From positions 1-64,000 of the forward strand of contig NZ_BMZQ01000006.1 in assembly GCF_014652875.1 (NCBI RefSeq): a stretch of DNA of 64,000 bases. Direction: 5' to 3'. A program made the translations under genes and the position numbers. The notes beneath the pieces were generated by a model that worked only from the letters and a program-made list of their open reading frames with translations, had not been told where the DNA came from and made no database searches. Source of the DNA: Tianweitania populi (lineage in GTDB: Bacteria; Pseudomonadota; Alphaproteobacteria; Rhizobiales; Rhizobiaceae). Positions 8,628 through 16,301 of this stretch are shown piece by piece. Within the stretch, counting starts at the first letter, position 1. Every line of letters begins with the position of its first letter.

Positions 8628-10394
8628 ATGGCGGACGAAGCTGTCATCGGTCGCCTGTCAGAGGCCCAGAACGAACACATATTCCGCACGGAGATCCTGC
8701 CCGACTATGTCCCTGACGATATAGGAACGGCGGATCGGACGCCGACCCTGATCGTGCTCGGAGGCCAGCCTGGCTCCGGCAAAACCGCCGTGCTCACCGC
8801 GAGCCACACCGAGCTGGAGCAGACAGGGCCCACCATCCGGATCGTCGGGGATGATCTGCGATCCTATCATCCCGGTTTTGTCGCGCACCAGAATGCCGAT
8901 CCGGCAACCGCATCGCGCTTCACGCAGGTCGATGCCGGCATCTGGAGCGAAAAGCTGCTCGCTGCCGCGACCGAGCGTGGCGTCCATGTCGTATTCGAGA
9001 CGACCATGCGGACCCCTGACAATGTCGAGAAGGTCATGACGGCCGGCCGATCGGCGGGCTATCGTGTCGAGGCGCGCGTGCTGGCTGTCAGTCCTCGTGT
9101 CAGCTGGCAGGGCTGCCACTACCGCTTTGAGGAAATGCACCATGCCGGAGCAGCCGCACGGATCCCGCCGCGCGCTGTGCATGATGCCGCCGTCACGGGT
9201 CTCGCCGACAGCCTGGAGCGCATTGAGCGCCGGAAGCTCGCCGATCGTGTCGTGATCCAGCGCTCAGATGGGGAGGTGGTTTACGGCAATACGCTTTCCA
9301 AAGGAGAATGGCTGGCAGCCGCGATCGAGCGCAAGGTCCTGGAGGAAACGCGCAACCGTCCATTGTCGCGAGAGGACATCGACGGCTTCGTGATTGTCTG
9401 GAGCAGGGTGGTGGCCCGTATGGAGGCCCGCAATGCCCCCGCGGCGCTGATCGATGACGCAAAGGCCCAGTCGCGCGATGATCTCGCTTGGTTCCTGGCC
9501 GAGCGCCGCCGGTCAGATAACGATGACGCCATGAAGACAGCCCAGGAGGTCAAACCGCGGATCGGCATCGATCGAAGCCCGGTCATTTCGGTCGATGCTG
9601 AAATGGGATCGGCCGGCCCCGGCGTCGGGGATAAGCGTGTCGAAAAACGCGACCAGCATGTTCGGCCGGGAGAGGTCCTCATTCCCGGGCGTGACTTGCC
9701 TGATCTGAGCGAGGCCGAGATTGGGGTCAAGCTGCGGCAATCCACGCGGCTGGAGGAAAAACGTTCGGAAATCAAACGGCTATCGCAACTCGTCTATGGA
9801 AATGCCGCGACTACGTCGGCGACGGTCGAGGGCATCGATGGAGCCATGGCGGGCTCCGTCGCCGGCCAGGACATCCGGACCGGGAGGCTTGGGCCGATGG
9901 CTGGCGAGGGTAGCAGGTTCCTGCGTGCAGAAAGTCCTGAACGGCAGACCGCGCGAGCGCATTTGCCACAACTTGCCGCTGCCATGGAGGACTATGGCCG
10001 CACGGTGGACTTCGAGCGGCATCAGATCGAAACCAGGCATCGGGAGGAACAACATCGATACCGCCAGGAGATCCGCTCACCATCCGAGGGATTGACGGCA
10101 ATTCTGCGAGCGCCGGCTCACGAGCAGACCGCGAGGTTGCACGCGGCCCCGCAATTGCAACGCGAATTGGACAGCATTACGTCGTCTATCAATCGCCGGC
10201 TAACGCCCTCGGATAAGAATTCGTTGACATCAGGGAATTTCGATAGGCTGTCGCGAAGCCTCGCTGTGTCACCAGCCCATGTCGCCTCGCTGGCGCGCCT
10301 CCAGTCCCAAACACAAGCAGTGCACTTGCAGTTGCGCATGCGTCAACAGCAACTCGCACGTGGCCATAGCGTCGCGATCACCATCAAGCAGTGA
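8628..10394 (+). CDS. zeta toxin family kinase with long C-terminal extension (possible BID secretion signal)
   Basis: 588 residues. Residues about 1-260 are a zeta-toxin domain: Walker A GGQPGSGKTA at 45-54, then RIVGDDLRSYHPGF with the expected acidic catalytic residue, VFETTMRTPDNVEKV, and a HYRFEEMHHAG...ARIPP segment with the usual arginines. Zeta toxins phosphorylate UDP-N-acetylglucosamine and block cell-wall synthesis. The remaining 320 residues are not part of that domain. Near 500-560 the pattern ITSSINRRLTPSDKNSLTSG resembles the corresponding helix and turn of both TraA repeats (VSKALDKRFGPSAVARGQGD), followed by a basic tail, as in BID-type T4SS substrates. The toxin call is firm; secretion is inference. 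Confidence 0.85.
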   Translation: MADEAVIGRLSEAQNEHIFRTEILPDYVPDDIGTADRTPTLIVLGGQPGSGKTAVLTASHTELEQTGPTIRIVGDDLRSYHPGFVAHQNADPATASRFTQVDAGIWSEKLLAAATERGVHVVFETTMRTPDNVEKVMTAGRSAGYRVEARVLAVSPRVSWQGCHYRFEEMHHAGAAARIPPRAVHDAAVTGLADSLERIERRKLADRVVIQRSDGEVVYGNTLSKGEWLAAAIERKVLEETRNRPLSREDIDGFVIVWSRVVARMEARNAPAALIDDAKAQSRDDLAWFLAERRRSDNDDAMKTAQEVKPRIGIDRSPVISVDAEMGSAGPGVGDKRVEKRDQHVRPGEVLIPGRDLPDLSEAEIGVKLRQSTRLEEKRSEIKRLSQLVYGNAATTSATVEGIDGAMAGSVAGQDIRTGRLGPMAGEGSRFLRAESPERQTARAHLPQLAAAMEDYGRTVDFERHQIETRHREEQHRYRQEIRSPSEGLTAILRAPAHEQTARLHAAPQLQRELDSITSSINRRLTPSDKNSLTSGNFDRLSRSLAVSPAHVASLARLQSQTQAVHLQLRMRQQQLARGHSVAITIKQ

Positions 10395-10479
10395 GTTCCG
10401 GGGTGGCAGACCGGGAGGAAATGCCATTTCAAAGCGAAAGCTCGATCAAACCTCGTGGCACTGCTGTTCCGCCGCAGTG

Positions 10480-10848
10480 TCACGAAGCGTTCGGGCAGAA
10501 ATTCAGAGGAGTTCTCGTGCGAGTTATCTCATCCCATGCGACATGAGGACGACGGCCTTCGATTTTGAAGGGGACCTCCGACGGGATTTCCGGGACAATA
10601 CGATGCAACGTGGCGAGAACTTGTGCGCCAATCGCTCCACAAAGAATGTATTCCGCCGACCGGATTTCGATTTCCAATGACTGAGGAGTTGGTTTGACGA
10701 TTGCGAATGAGTTATCTTCATATTCAACGAGGAATCCACCTGTATCGTCGTCGATCCGGTACACCGGAAACTCCGAATATTTAGCGTAGAGCTCAGCGAG
10801 GTTGTCCGGTGGTCGGCAGCGCAATGCCGTGGTTTCAAGAAATGTCAT
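10480..10848 (-). CDS. hypothetical protein
   Basis: 122 residues starting MTFLETTALRC. The ATG at 10848 is preferred over 10875 because GAGG is correctly spaced before it. Soluble, no signal peptide. The core (PVYRIDDDTGGFLVEYEDN) has the alternating pattern of a beta-rich fold, and the composition is that of a real protein. No family recognised. A perfect 14-base operator-like palindrome lies about 95 bases upstream (10943-10956) and is shared with other cargo promoters, which supports it being an expressed gene. Confidence 0.5.
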   Translation of the reverse strand: MTFLETTALRCRPPDNLAELYAKYSEFPVYRIDDDTGGFLVEYEDNSFAIVKPTPQSLEIEIRSAEYILCGAIGAQVLATLHRIVPEIPSEVPFKIEGRRPHVAWDEITRTRTPLNFCPNAS

Positions 10849-10938
10849 ACCAACCTCATTCGTGTTTATTAGCATCCCGACCGTCAGCGATGCGGGAAGC
10901 TTTAGCTGAAGGAGAAACCTATTCCGATCGGCGCTCGG

Positions 10939-10960
10939 ATAAACTCACTAGTGAGTGTAC
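10939..10960. promoter_or_regulatory. TetR-type operator candidate, copy 1
   Basis: Contains the perfect palindrome ACTCACTAGTGAGT at 10943-10956, continuing GTAC on the right. It matches the central part of the site in front of tetR (21923-21944). It lies upstream of the minus-strand gene that starts at 10848. Confidence 0.6.
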
Positions 10961-11027
10961 CTCGTGTGATCGAGGCGTGTTGGTTCGCAGGCTGATAGTC
11001 TTTCGTATGCCCGAGCCGCCGCAGCCT

Positions 11028-11915
11028 TTAAGATCCCTGCCTTTCAATATCGCTGGCTGCCCCCAAACAGGTTTGTATGAACTGCCACGCAGTCCTCCCG
11101 GATCGAGCACCTCGCTGCATGGACCATTCGAGCGCGCGCCGTTTGAGCTCATCATCCGGTATGGCGAGTTTAAAATAATCTGCGTACGCCAGGACCATTT
11201 CGACGTAGCCTTCTTGATCGGTGTTATGGAATCCTAGCCACAGACCGAAGCGGTCCGACAACGAGACCTTTTCTTCCACAGCTTCCCCCGGGTTGATTGC
11301 CGTCGATCTTTCATTCTCGATCATGTCCCGCGAAAGCAGATGACGCCGGTTCGAAGTTGCATAAATAATAACATTATCCGGGCGGCCAGCGATCCCGCCG
11401 TCGAGTACCGATTTGAGAGACTTGTATTCCGTTTCTCCAGAATCGAATGAAAGATCATCGCAAAAGAGGATGAACCGACGTGGAGCCTCTGGCTGAATAA
11501 GTGCCAGAAGCTTGGGCAGCGTTGAGATATCCTCGCGTTGGACCTCGATCAGGCCCAGTGGCAGGCCGGTATTTTCCATCTCTGCGTTCACGTATGCGTG
11601 CACGGCTTTGACAAGCGACGACTTTCCGGTCCCGCGTGCGCCCCATAACAGCGCATTATTCGCGGGCCGTCCTTGGGCGAAGTTTCGCGTATTCTCTAGG
11701 AGCGCCTCGCGCTGGCTTTCGATCCGCTGTAAGAGCCGGAGGTCGACATGCGCGATGTCCCGTACAGGTACGAGCCCGCCGTCGTGCGGGGCCCAGAGGT
11801 ACCCCTCGGCCATTTCAATAGGTCCTGACGGCGAGGCGGCGGGTGCAAGGCGCTCAAGCGCCTCTACCAGACGGACCATCAGTCCCGCGTCAAGATTGAG
11901 GCGTCCGTCGCTCAT
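11028..11915 (-). CDS. DUF815 family AAA-type ATPase
   Basis: 295 residues. The family core is clear: ALLWGARGTGKSSLVKAVHA (Walker A) near residue 90, FILFCDDLSFD (Walker B) near 150, then IIYATSNRRHL with the sensor and arginine-containing segment, and LSDRFGLWLGFHN. DUF815 proteins are about 280-residue ATPases of unknown cellular role. Its ATG overlaps the stop of the upstream EamA gene (TGATG), so the two are translationally coupled. No partner suggesting a substrate is visible. Confidence 0.85.
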   Translation of the reverse strand: MSDGRLNLDAGLMVRLVEALERLAPAASPSGPIEMAEGYLWAPHDGGLVPVRDIAHVDLRLLQRIESQREALLENTRNFAQGRPANNALLWGARGTGKSSLVKAVHAYVNAEMENTGLPLGLIEVQREDISTLPKLLALIQPEAPRRFILFCDDLSFDSGETEYKSLKSVLDGGIAGRPDNVIIYATSNRRHLLSRDMIENERSTAINPGEAVEEKVSLSDRFGLWLGFHNTDQEGYVEMVLAYADYFKLAIPDDELKRRALEWSMQRGARSGRTAWQFIQTCLGAASDIERQGS

Positions 11916-12832
11916 CAGTTGGCTCCCCCCGCGTGAATCGCCTTTGGGCGCAGTGGAGTACGGATCGTCTGAGCTAGAACGACGCCAGCAAGCGCGATCC
12001 CACCGCCGATGATGTGGTATATACGCACGGGTTCCCCCAGCATCACGATCGCACCGGCTGCAGTTAGGACCGGCAGCAGGTTCATGAAGGCGGAGGCTCG
12101 GCTCGGCCCGAGAAGCTCAACGCCTCTAATCCAGAAATAGGGCAGCACGATTGATGCCAGCCCGCCCGCATAGGCTATCAGCGGCACAGTTTCGGCATTA
12201 AGCGCGCGCATGGATACCGGCGTCGCCAACACCGCCGGGAACATAATTGCGAGGGCGCACAGCGCCTGAACGTAGGTCGATTGCCAACTTGGAATAGGCA
12301 GGCTCCAACGTTTCAGCAGGACGCCGTACAGCGCGTACACGATCGCCGCGACGAACATCAGCGCATCTCCAGCATGCATGCCGTCTTTGACCAGCGAAAG
12401 AGGCGCGCCGCCGCTTACCAGATAGAGTAGGCCTGCCAGCGACACGATCCCTCCGCCGACAACACCGACGGTGGCGGTTTCGCCCAGCACAAGCGAACTC
12501 AACGCGACCGTCAGAAGAGGCGTCAGAGCGGTGAAGACCGCCATGTTCGTCGCTGTGGTGGTTTCGGCCGCAAGGTAAGACAGGCTTTGGAACAGGCACA
12601 TGGCGAGAAAGCCAAGCACAGCGAGCTGACCGAAATGTTGCCACAAAACGGTGCGGTTCCGCCAAGCGGGAACCCCGACGAAGGCCGTCATCAACGCGAC
12701 GGCCAGGAGTAGCCGGTAGAAGGTGATTGCCTGTGGTCCAATCGTGTGCGCGGACAGGCGCGAGACGATGACATTTCCGGCCCACAGGACGATCGCCAAT
12801 AACGGAAACAGGAATGCGAAATTTTTGTTCAA
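11915..12832 (-). CDS. EamA/DMT-superfamily transporter
   Basis: 305 residues with ten likely membrane helices in two EamA repeats, the usual drug/metabolite transporter length. The second repeat shows the typical LGPSRASAFMNLLPVLTA and LGEPVRIYHIIGGGIALAG. Start is TTG at 12832 with GAGGGG about 9 bases upstream; I see no better ATG. It is divergent from an AraC-type regulator, with two palindromes in the gap, so that regulator probably controls this gene and the coupled DUF815 gene. Substrate cannot be told from sequence; export of a small metabolite is likely. Confidence 0.85.
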   Translation of the reverse strand: MNKNFAFLFPLLAIVLWAGNVIVSRLSAHTIGPQAITFYRLLLAVALMTAFVGVPAWRNRTVLWQHFGQLAVLGFLAMCLFQSLSYLAAETTTATNMAVFTALTPLLTVALSSLVLGETATVGVVGGGIVSLAGLLYLVSGGAPLSLVKDGMHAGDALMFVAAIVYALYGVLLKRWSLPIPSWQSTYVQALCALAIMFPAVLATPVSMRALNAETVPLIAYAGGLASIVLPYFWIRGVELLGPSRASAFMNLLPVLTAAGAIVMLGEPVRIYHIIGGGIALAGVVLAQTIRTPLRPKAIHAGGAN

Positions 12833-12870
12833 CTAGTTGGCCCCTCGGTCGATCACACTCAAAAGTCCTT

Positions 12871-12913
12871 CATGCTTATCGTAGAAGCATGCTATCCGTA
12901 TCTCGCTATACGG
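12871..12913. promoter_or_regulatory. two palindromes in the EamA-araC divergent promoter region
   Basis: CATGCTT and AAGCATG are 7-base arms around a 7-base spacer (12871-12891). CCGTAT and ATACGG are 6-base arms around 6 bases (12896-12913). They sit between the divergent starts at 12832 and 12945 and are natural binding-site candidates for the AraC-type regulator. Confidence 0.45.
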
Positions 12914-12944
12914 ACATATCTTGTAGAATTTGGGACTTTGAATC

Positions 12945-13739
12945 ATGAAGGATCTAGCGAAGCGGCACTTAGCTTTCCATGAAACGCCGCGTCCGATGGC
13001 GGGGATGGAGATAGACTATCCAAGCGGCTCAACCACGGGCATGCATGATCATCCCCGGGCACAGCTGCTTTACGCGATCCAAGGCGTGATGGAGGTTCGC
13101 TCTGAAACAGGCACATGGGTCGTCCCGCCAAGCCGCGCCTTATGGCTCCGCGCTGGCGAGCGTCACAACGTACAGATGTCGGGCCATGTTAAGATCCGCA
13201 CGCTCTTCATAGACGAGGAGATCGCTCCTTTGAGCCGCAGCTGCGTCATTGCAATCTCACCGCTGCTGCGCGAACTCATTCTCGCTGCGATGTCCATTCC
13301 GCTCGATTATGATCCGGTCGATCGCGATGGTTGTGTGATGCGTCTGATCCTCCATGAAGTGCGTGCCATGGATGTGCTACCACTCCATCTACCTATGCCT
13401 TCAGAGGCTCGGGCCCATAATTTGTGTCGAGACCTGCTCGCTGACCCCGCTGACACGGCATCAGCAGAGGTGTGGGCCCGCCGTGCAGGTATCGCGTCGA
13501 AAACGATGCAGCGCCTTTTTTTGCGCGAGACCGGGATGAGTTTCGCGCAGTGGCGCCAGCAAGCCCGATTGTTGCGCGCCCTGCAACGTATCGCGAAGGG
13601 TGACCGCATCATCGATGTCGCGCTGGACAGTGGCTACGCCAGTCAAAGCGCTTTTACCGCCATGTTCCGGCGGCATTTTGGCATGCCACCGACCGGATTT
13701 TACGCGGTGAGGGACGTCACTGAAACTGCTCAGGCATAA
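12945..13739 (+). CDS. AraC family regulator with cupin N-terminus
   Basis: 264 residues. Residues about 20-100 form a cupin (TGMHDHPRAQLLYAIQGVMEV and an RALWLRAGERHNV turn) and the last 90 are the double helix-turn-helix, including TASAEVWARRAGIASKTMQR, GMSFAQWRQQARLLRAL and the second recognition motif DVALDSGYASQSAFTAMFRR. This arrangement is typical of AraC proteins that control a divergent exporter. The 3' end overlaps the convergent E1-alpha gene by 10 bases. Confidence 0.88.
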   Translation: MKDLAKRHLAFHETPRPMAGMEIDYPSGSTTGMHDHPRAQLLYAIQGVMEVRSETGTWVVPPSRALWLRAGERHNVQMSGHVKIRTLFIDEEIAPLSRSCVIAISPLLRELILAAMSIPLDYDPVDRDGCVMRLILHEVRAMDVLPLHLPMPSEARAHNLCRDLLADPADTASAEVWARRAGIASKTMQRLFLRETGMSFAQWRQQARLLRALQRIAKGDRIIDVALDSGYASQSAFTAMFRRHFGMPPTGFYAVRDVTETAQA

Positions 13740-14722
13740 ACATCGGTGTAGAGCTCAGCAGTTGCCGGCTCAGGGCTTACCGTTGCGAATTCGACAGCAT
13801 CAACCACAGTGGCTCTTATCCTCCTATCGATCTCTTTCAAATCGTCTGGCGATACCTTCCAGTCATTCAGAAGGCGCGCCATCACCCGATCAATCGGATC
13901 GTTTTCGGTCTTCATCTTCTGGACCTCGTCCCGCGACCTATACTTGGCCGGGTCGGACATCGAGTGCCCGCGATAGCGGTATGTGAGCATCTCAAGGATG
14001 AACGGCCCCTCTCCGGCACGGGCCCGATCGACTGCCCGCTTACCCGCTTCATAGACGGCTCGCACGTCCATGGCGTCGACCTGCTCGCCTGGGATGTTGA
14101 ATGACGCTCCGCGCTGCGAAAGATCTGTTGTCGCAGAAGCGCGCTCAATACTCGTTCCCATGCCGTAGCGGTTGTTCTCAATCACATAGACAACGGGCAA
14201 GTTCCAGATCTTCGCCATGTTGAAGCTCTCGTAGACCTGGCCCTGGTTCGACGCGCCATCGCCGAAATATGTCAAACAGACCCGGTCATTGCCGCGATAG
14301 CGGTTGGCGAAAGCCAGCCCGGTGCCGATCGACACCTGCGCGCCGACAATCCCGTGACCGCCATAGAAGCCCAATTCAGGGCTGAACATGTGCATGGAAC
14401 CTCCCTTGCCGGCGGAAATACCGGAAGCGCGGCCGGTTAGTTCAGCCATGACGATGTTGGGCTCTACGCCGAGGGCGAGCATGTGGCCATGATCTCGGTA
14501 CGCAGTGATGACCTGGTCGCCCTTTTCGATCGCCATCTGCATGCCGACGACGACTGCCTCCTGCCCGATGTAGAGGTGGCAGAAACCGGCGATTAGCCCT
14601 TGTCCGTACATCTGGCCAGCACGTTCCTCGAAGCGACGGATGAGGACCATCTGCTCATAGGCCCTGAAATCGTCTTCCTTGCGGAATGTCGTATTGGTTT
14701 CGGTCTTGAGTTTGGCTTTCAT
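13730..14722 (-). CDS. pdhA: pyruvate dehydrogenase E1 component alpha subunit, orphan
   Basis: 330 residues, normal length for bacterial E1-alpha. The thiamine diphosphate motif GDGASNQGQ...NN is present (FGDGASNQGQVYESFNMAKI, then VIENNRYGMGTS), as is the YRYRGHSMSDP loop. E1-alpha acts with E1-beta to decarboxylate pyruvate in the dehydrogenase complex. Neither E1-beta, E2 nor E3 is encoded nearby, so this subunit would have to work with chromosomal partners. The sequence, including its ELYTDVYA end, is close to chromosomal rhizobial PdhA as I remember it. It follows the SMR gene by 22 bases and is likely cotranscribed. Confidence 0.85.
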   Translation of the reverse strand: MKAKLKTETNTTFRKEDDFRAYEQMVLIRRFEERAGQMYGQGLIAGFCHLYIGQEAVVVGMQMAIEKGDQVITAYRDHGHMLALGVEPNIVMAELTGRASGISAGKGGSMHMFSPELGFYGGHGIVGAQVSIGTGLAFANRYRGNDRVCLTYFGDGASNQGQVYESFNMAKIWNLPVVYVIENNRYGMGTSIERASATTDLSQRGASFNIPGEQVDAMDVRAVYEAGKRAVDRARAGEGPFILEMLTYRYRGHSMSDPAKYRSRDEVQKMKTENDPIDRVMARLLNDWKVSPDDLKEIDRRIRATVVDAVEFATVSPEPATAELYTDVYA

Positions 14723-14744
14723 GGCTGGACCTTTTGGATTTTGA

Positions 14745-15074
14745 TTATTGGCTCGTCACCTTCAGGCCGATGATCCCGGCGAGCGTGACGGCTATCCACA
14801 ACAGCCGCATCATTCCCGCCGGCTCATTGAAGACGACGATGCCGATCACGACGGTCCCGACCGCGCCGATTCCGGTCCACACCACATAGGCGGTGCCGAT
14901 CGGCAAAACCTCCAAGGCGCGCCCGAGCGCGTAGACGAAGACGAATAGAAGCAGGAGCGATGCAAGCGCCCATCCGGGACGCGTATATCCGGCGGACATC
15001 TTCACGCTGGCGGCCCAGGCGATATCTACCAGGCCCGAAAGGATCAAAAGCACCCAGGCGGTAGTCGAGTTCAT
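14745..15074 (-). CDS. small multidrug resistance (SMR) family exporter, SugE/Gdx-like
   Basis: 109 residues with four membrane helices. The helix-3 signature GTAYVVWTGIGAVGTVVIGI is that of the SugE/Gdx branch (guanidinium exporters) rather than EmrE. The essential membrane Glu of helix 1 is an Asp here (Asp17 in LSGLVDIAW). The start at 15074 matches the family; the frame is open far upstream but that part is not SMR. Divergent from a LysR regulator with paired candidate binding sites between them. Confidence 0.85.
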   Translation of the reverse strand: MNSTTAWVLLILSGLVDIAWAASVKMSAGYTRPGWALASLLLLFVFVYALGRALEVLPIGTAYVVWTGIGAVGTVVIGIVVFNEPAGMMRLLWIAVTLAGIIGLKVTSQ

Positions 15075-15192
15075 TGGACGCCCCGGGACCGTGGCCTCTG
15101 AGAAGCTGTTGCTCCAATTGTGCGGTATTGTTTCATCACGCCACCATAGCTCTTCGATCACGCAAGCGAGTGTGGCGTTTCGAAAAGGCCGT

Positions 15193-15257
15193 TTGCAGCC
15201 TTGCAAGGCCCTTGGCTTGCGGTGTACCGCTCGCCCGGGTAACTTGCAGCATTGCAA
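15193..15257. promoter_or_regulatory. paired LysR-type binding sites
   Basis: TTGCAGCCTTGCAA at 15193-15206 and TTGCAGCATTGCAA at 15244-15257 differ at one base, are internally near-palindromic, and start 51 bases apart, about five helical turns. They lie between the divergent SMR gene and lysR and fit the two-site architecture of LysR regulators. Confidence 0.6.
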
Positions 15258-15305
15258 ACAGCGGGATGATTTCCGTCGATTGGCTTTCTGTGGAGCAAGA
15301 GATTG

Positions 15306-16208
15306 ATGGATTGGAACGACTTTCGCCTCATCTTGGCAATCAGCCGAAGCGGTTCGCTCAAAGGAGCAGCTAAAGTGCTGGGCCACGACCATTCGACCAT
15401 CTTCCGCTGGCTAAATTCGCTTGAGTCAAAGCTTCAGGTTCAGCTTTTTGAGCGAGACGCGGGCATTTATCGTGCTACTGACGCCGGCGAGCGGATGATC
15501 CTTGCCGCGGAGCGGATGGAGGAAGAGGCCCTCGCCCTTGACCGAGACATTACGGGAAGGGACGCGCGCCTCTCAGGAAACCTGCGCATCACCTGTTCCG
15601 AATCGTTGGCGTACCGCCTGCTGAATGACCTGCTCGCCAGTTTTCGCGCACGTCATGACGGTATTACGCTTGAACTGCTGGTCGATAATAGGCAACTCGA
15701 CCTTTTGCGTCGCGAGGCTGACATCGCCATTCGCGCGACAAGGCCGATCGAGGGTGATCTGTTCGGCCGACAGATCGCCGAGACGGCCTGGGCTCTGTAC
15801 GCCAGTCCCAAGTACCTTTGCGACCGACCCGAGGTGACGATCGCCCCCTTCAAGGGCCACAGATTTATCGGCTGGGACACGGCGGCCGTTGCGGCCGCAG
15901 CAACTTGGCTCGCCGAAACCGTACCTGGAGAAGCTATTGTTTATCGGTCAAGTAGCCTGATCAACCAGATGATGGCGGTGAAGGCCGGGATCGGGATGGC
16001 GCTGCTTCCTTGCTATCTCGGCGATCAAGAGGACGACATCCAGAGCGTGTCGGGCCCGGAGGCGGCGCTTACGCGGGAGCTATGGCTCATCACCCACAAG
16101 GATCTCCGCAATACCGCGCGCGTCCGCGCCTTCTTCGATGTGGTCGGGCAAGGCTTGATCGACCGTCGCGAGTTGCTTGAGGGAGTGCTGAAACGGCGCT
16201 TAACATAG
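15306..16208 (+). CDS. LysR family transcriptional regulator
   Basis: 300 residues. The N-terminal winged helix runs MDWNDFRLILAISRSGSLKG and HDHSTIFRWLNSLESKL, followed by the LTPAG-equivalent YRATDAGERM. The rest is the periplasmic-binding-like effector domain (LRITCSESLAYRLLN). The ATG at 15306 follows an in-frame TTG at 15303; the ATG is chosen. Its position, divergent from the SMR/pdhA operon with paired sites between, makes it the likely regulator of that operon. Effector unknown. Confidence 0.87.
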   Translation: MDWNDFRLILAISRSGSLKGAAKVLGHDHSTIFRWLNSLESKLQVQLFERDAGIYRATDAGERMILAAERMEEEALALDRDITGRDARLSGNLRITCSESLAYRLLNDLLASFRARHDGITLELLVDNRQLDLLRREADIAIRATRPIEGDLFGRQIAETAWALYASPKYLCDRPEVTIAPFKGHRFIGWDTAAVAAAATWLAETVPGEAIVYRSSSLINQMMAVKAGIGMALLPCYLGDQEDDIQSVSGPEAALTRELWLITHKDLRNTARVRAFFDVVGQGLIDRRELLEGVLKRRLT

Positions 16209-16301
16209 ATGGTTGCGGAACGTCTTATCGTCGGTTCGGGAAGCGTTGAATCTTCGATCGGCTCCCGCGGCTACTATTCCGTTGCTGCGAAGCTGAACTG
16301 G

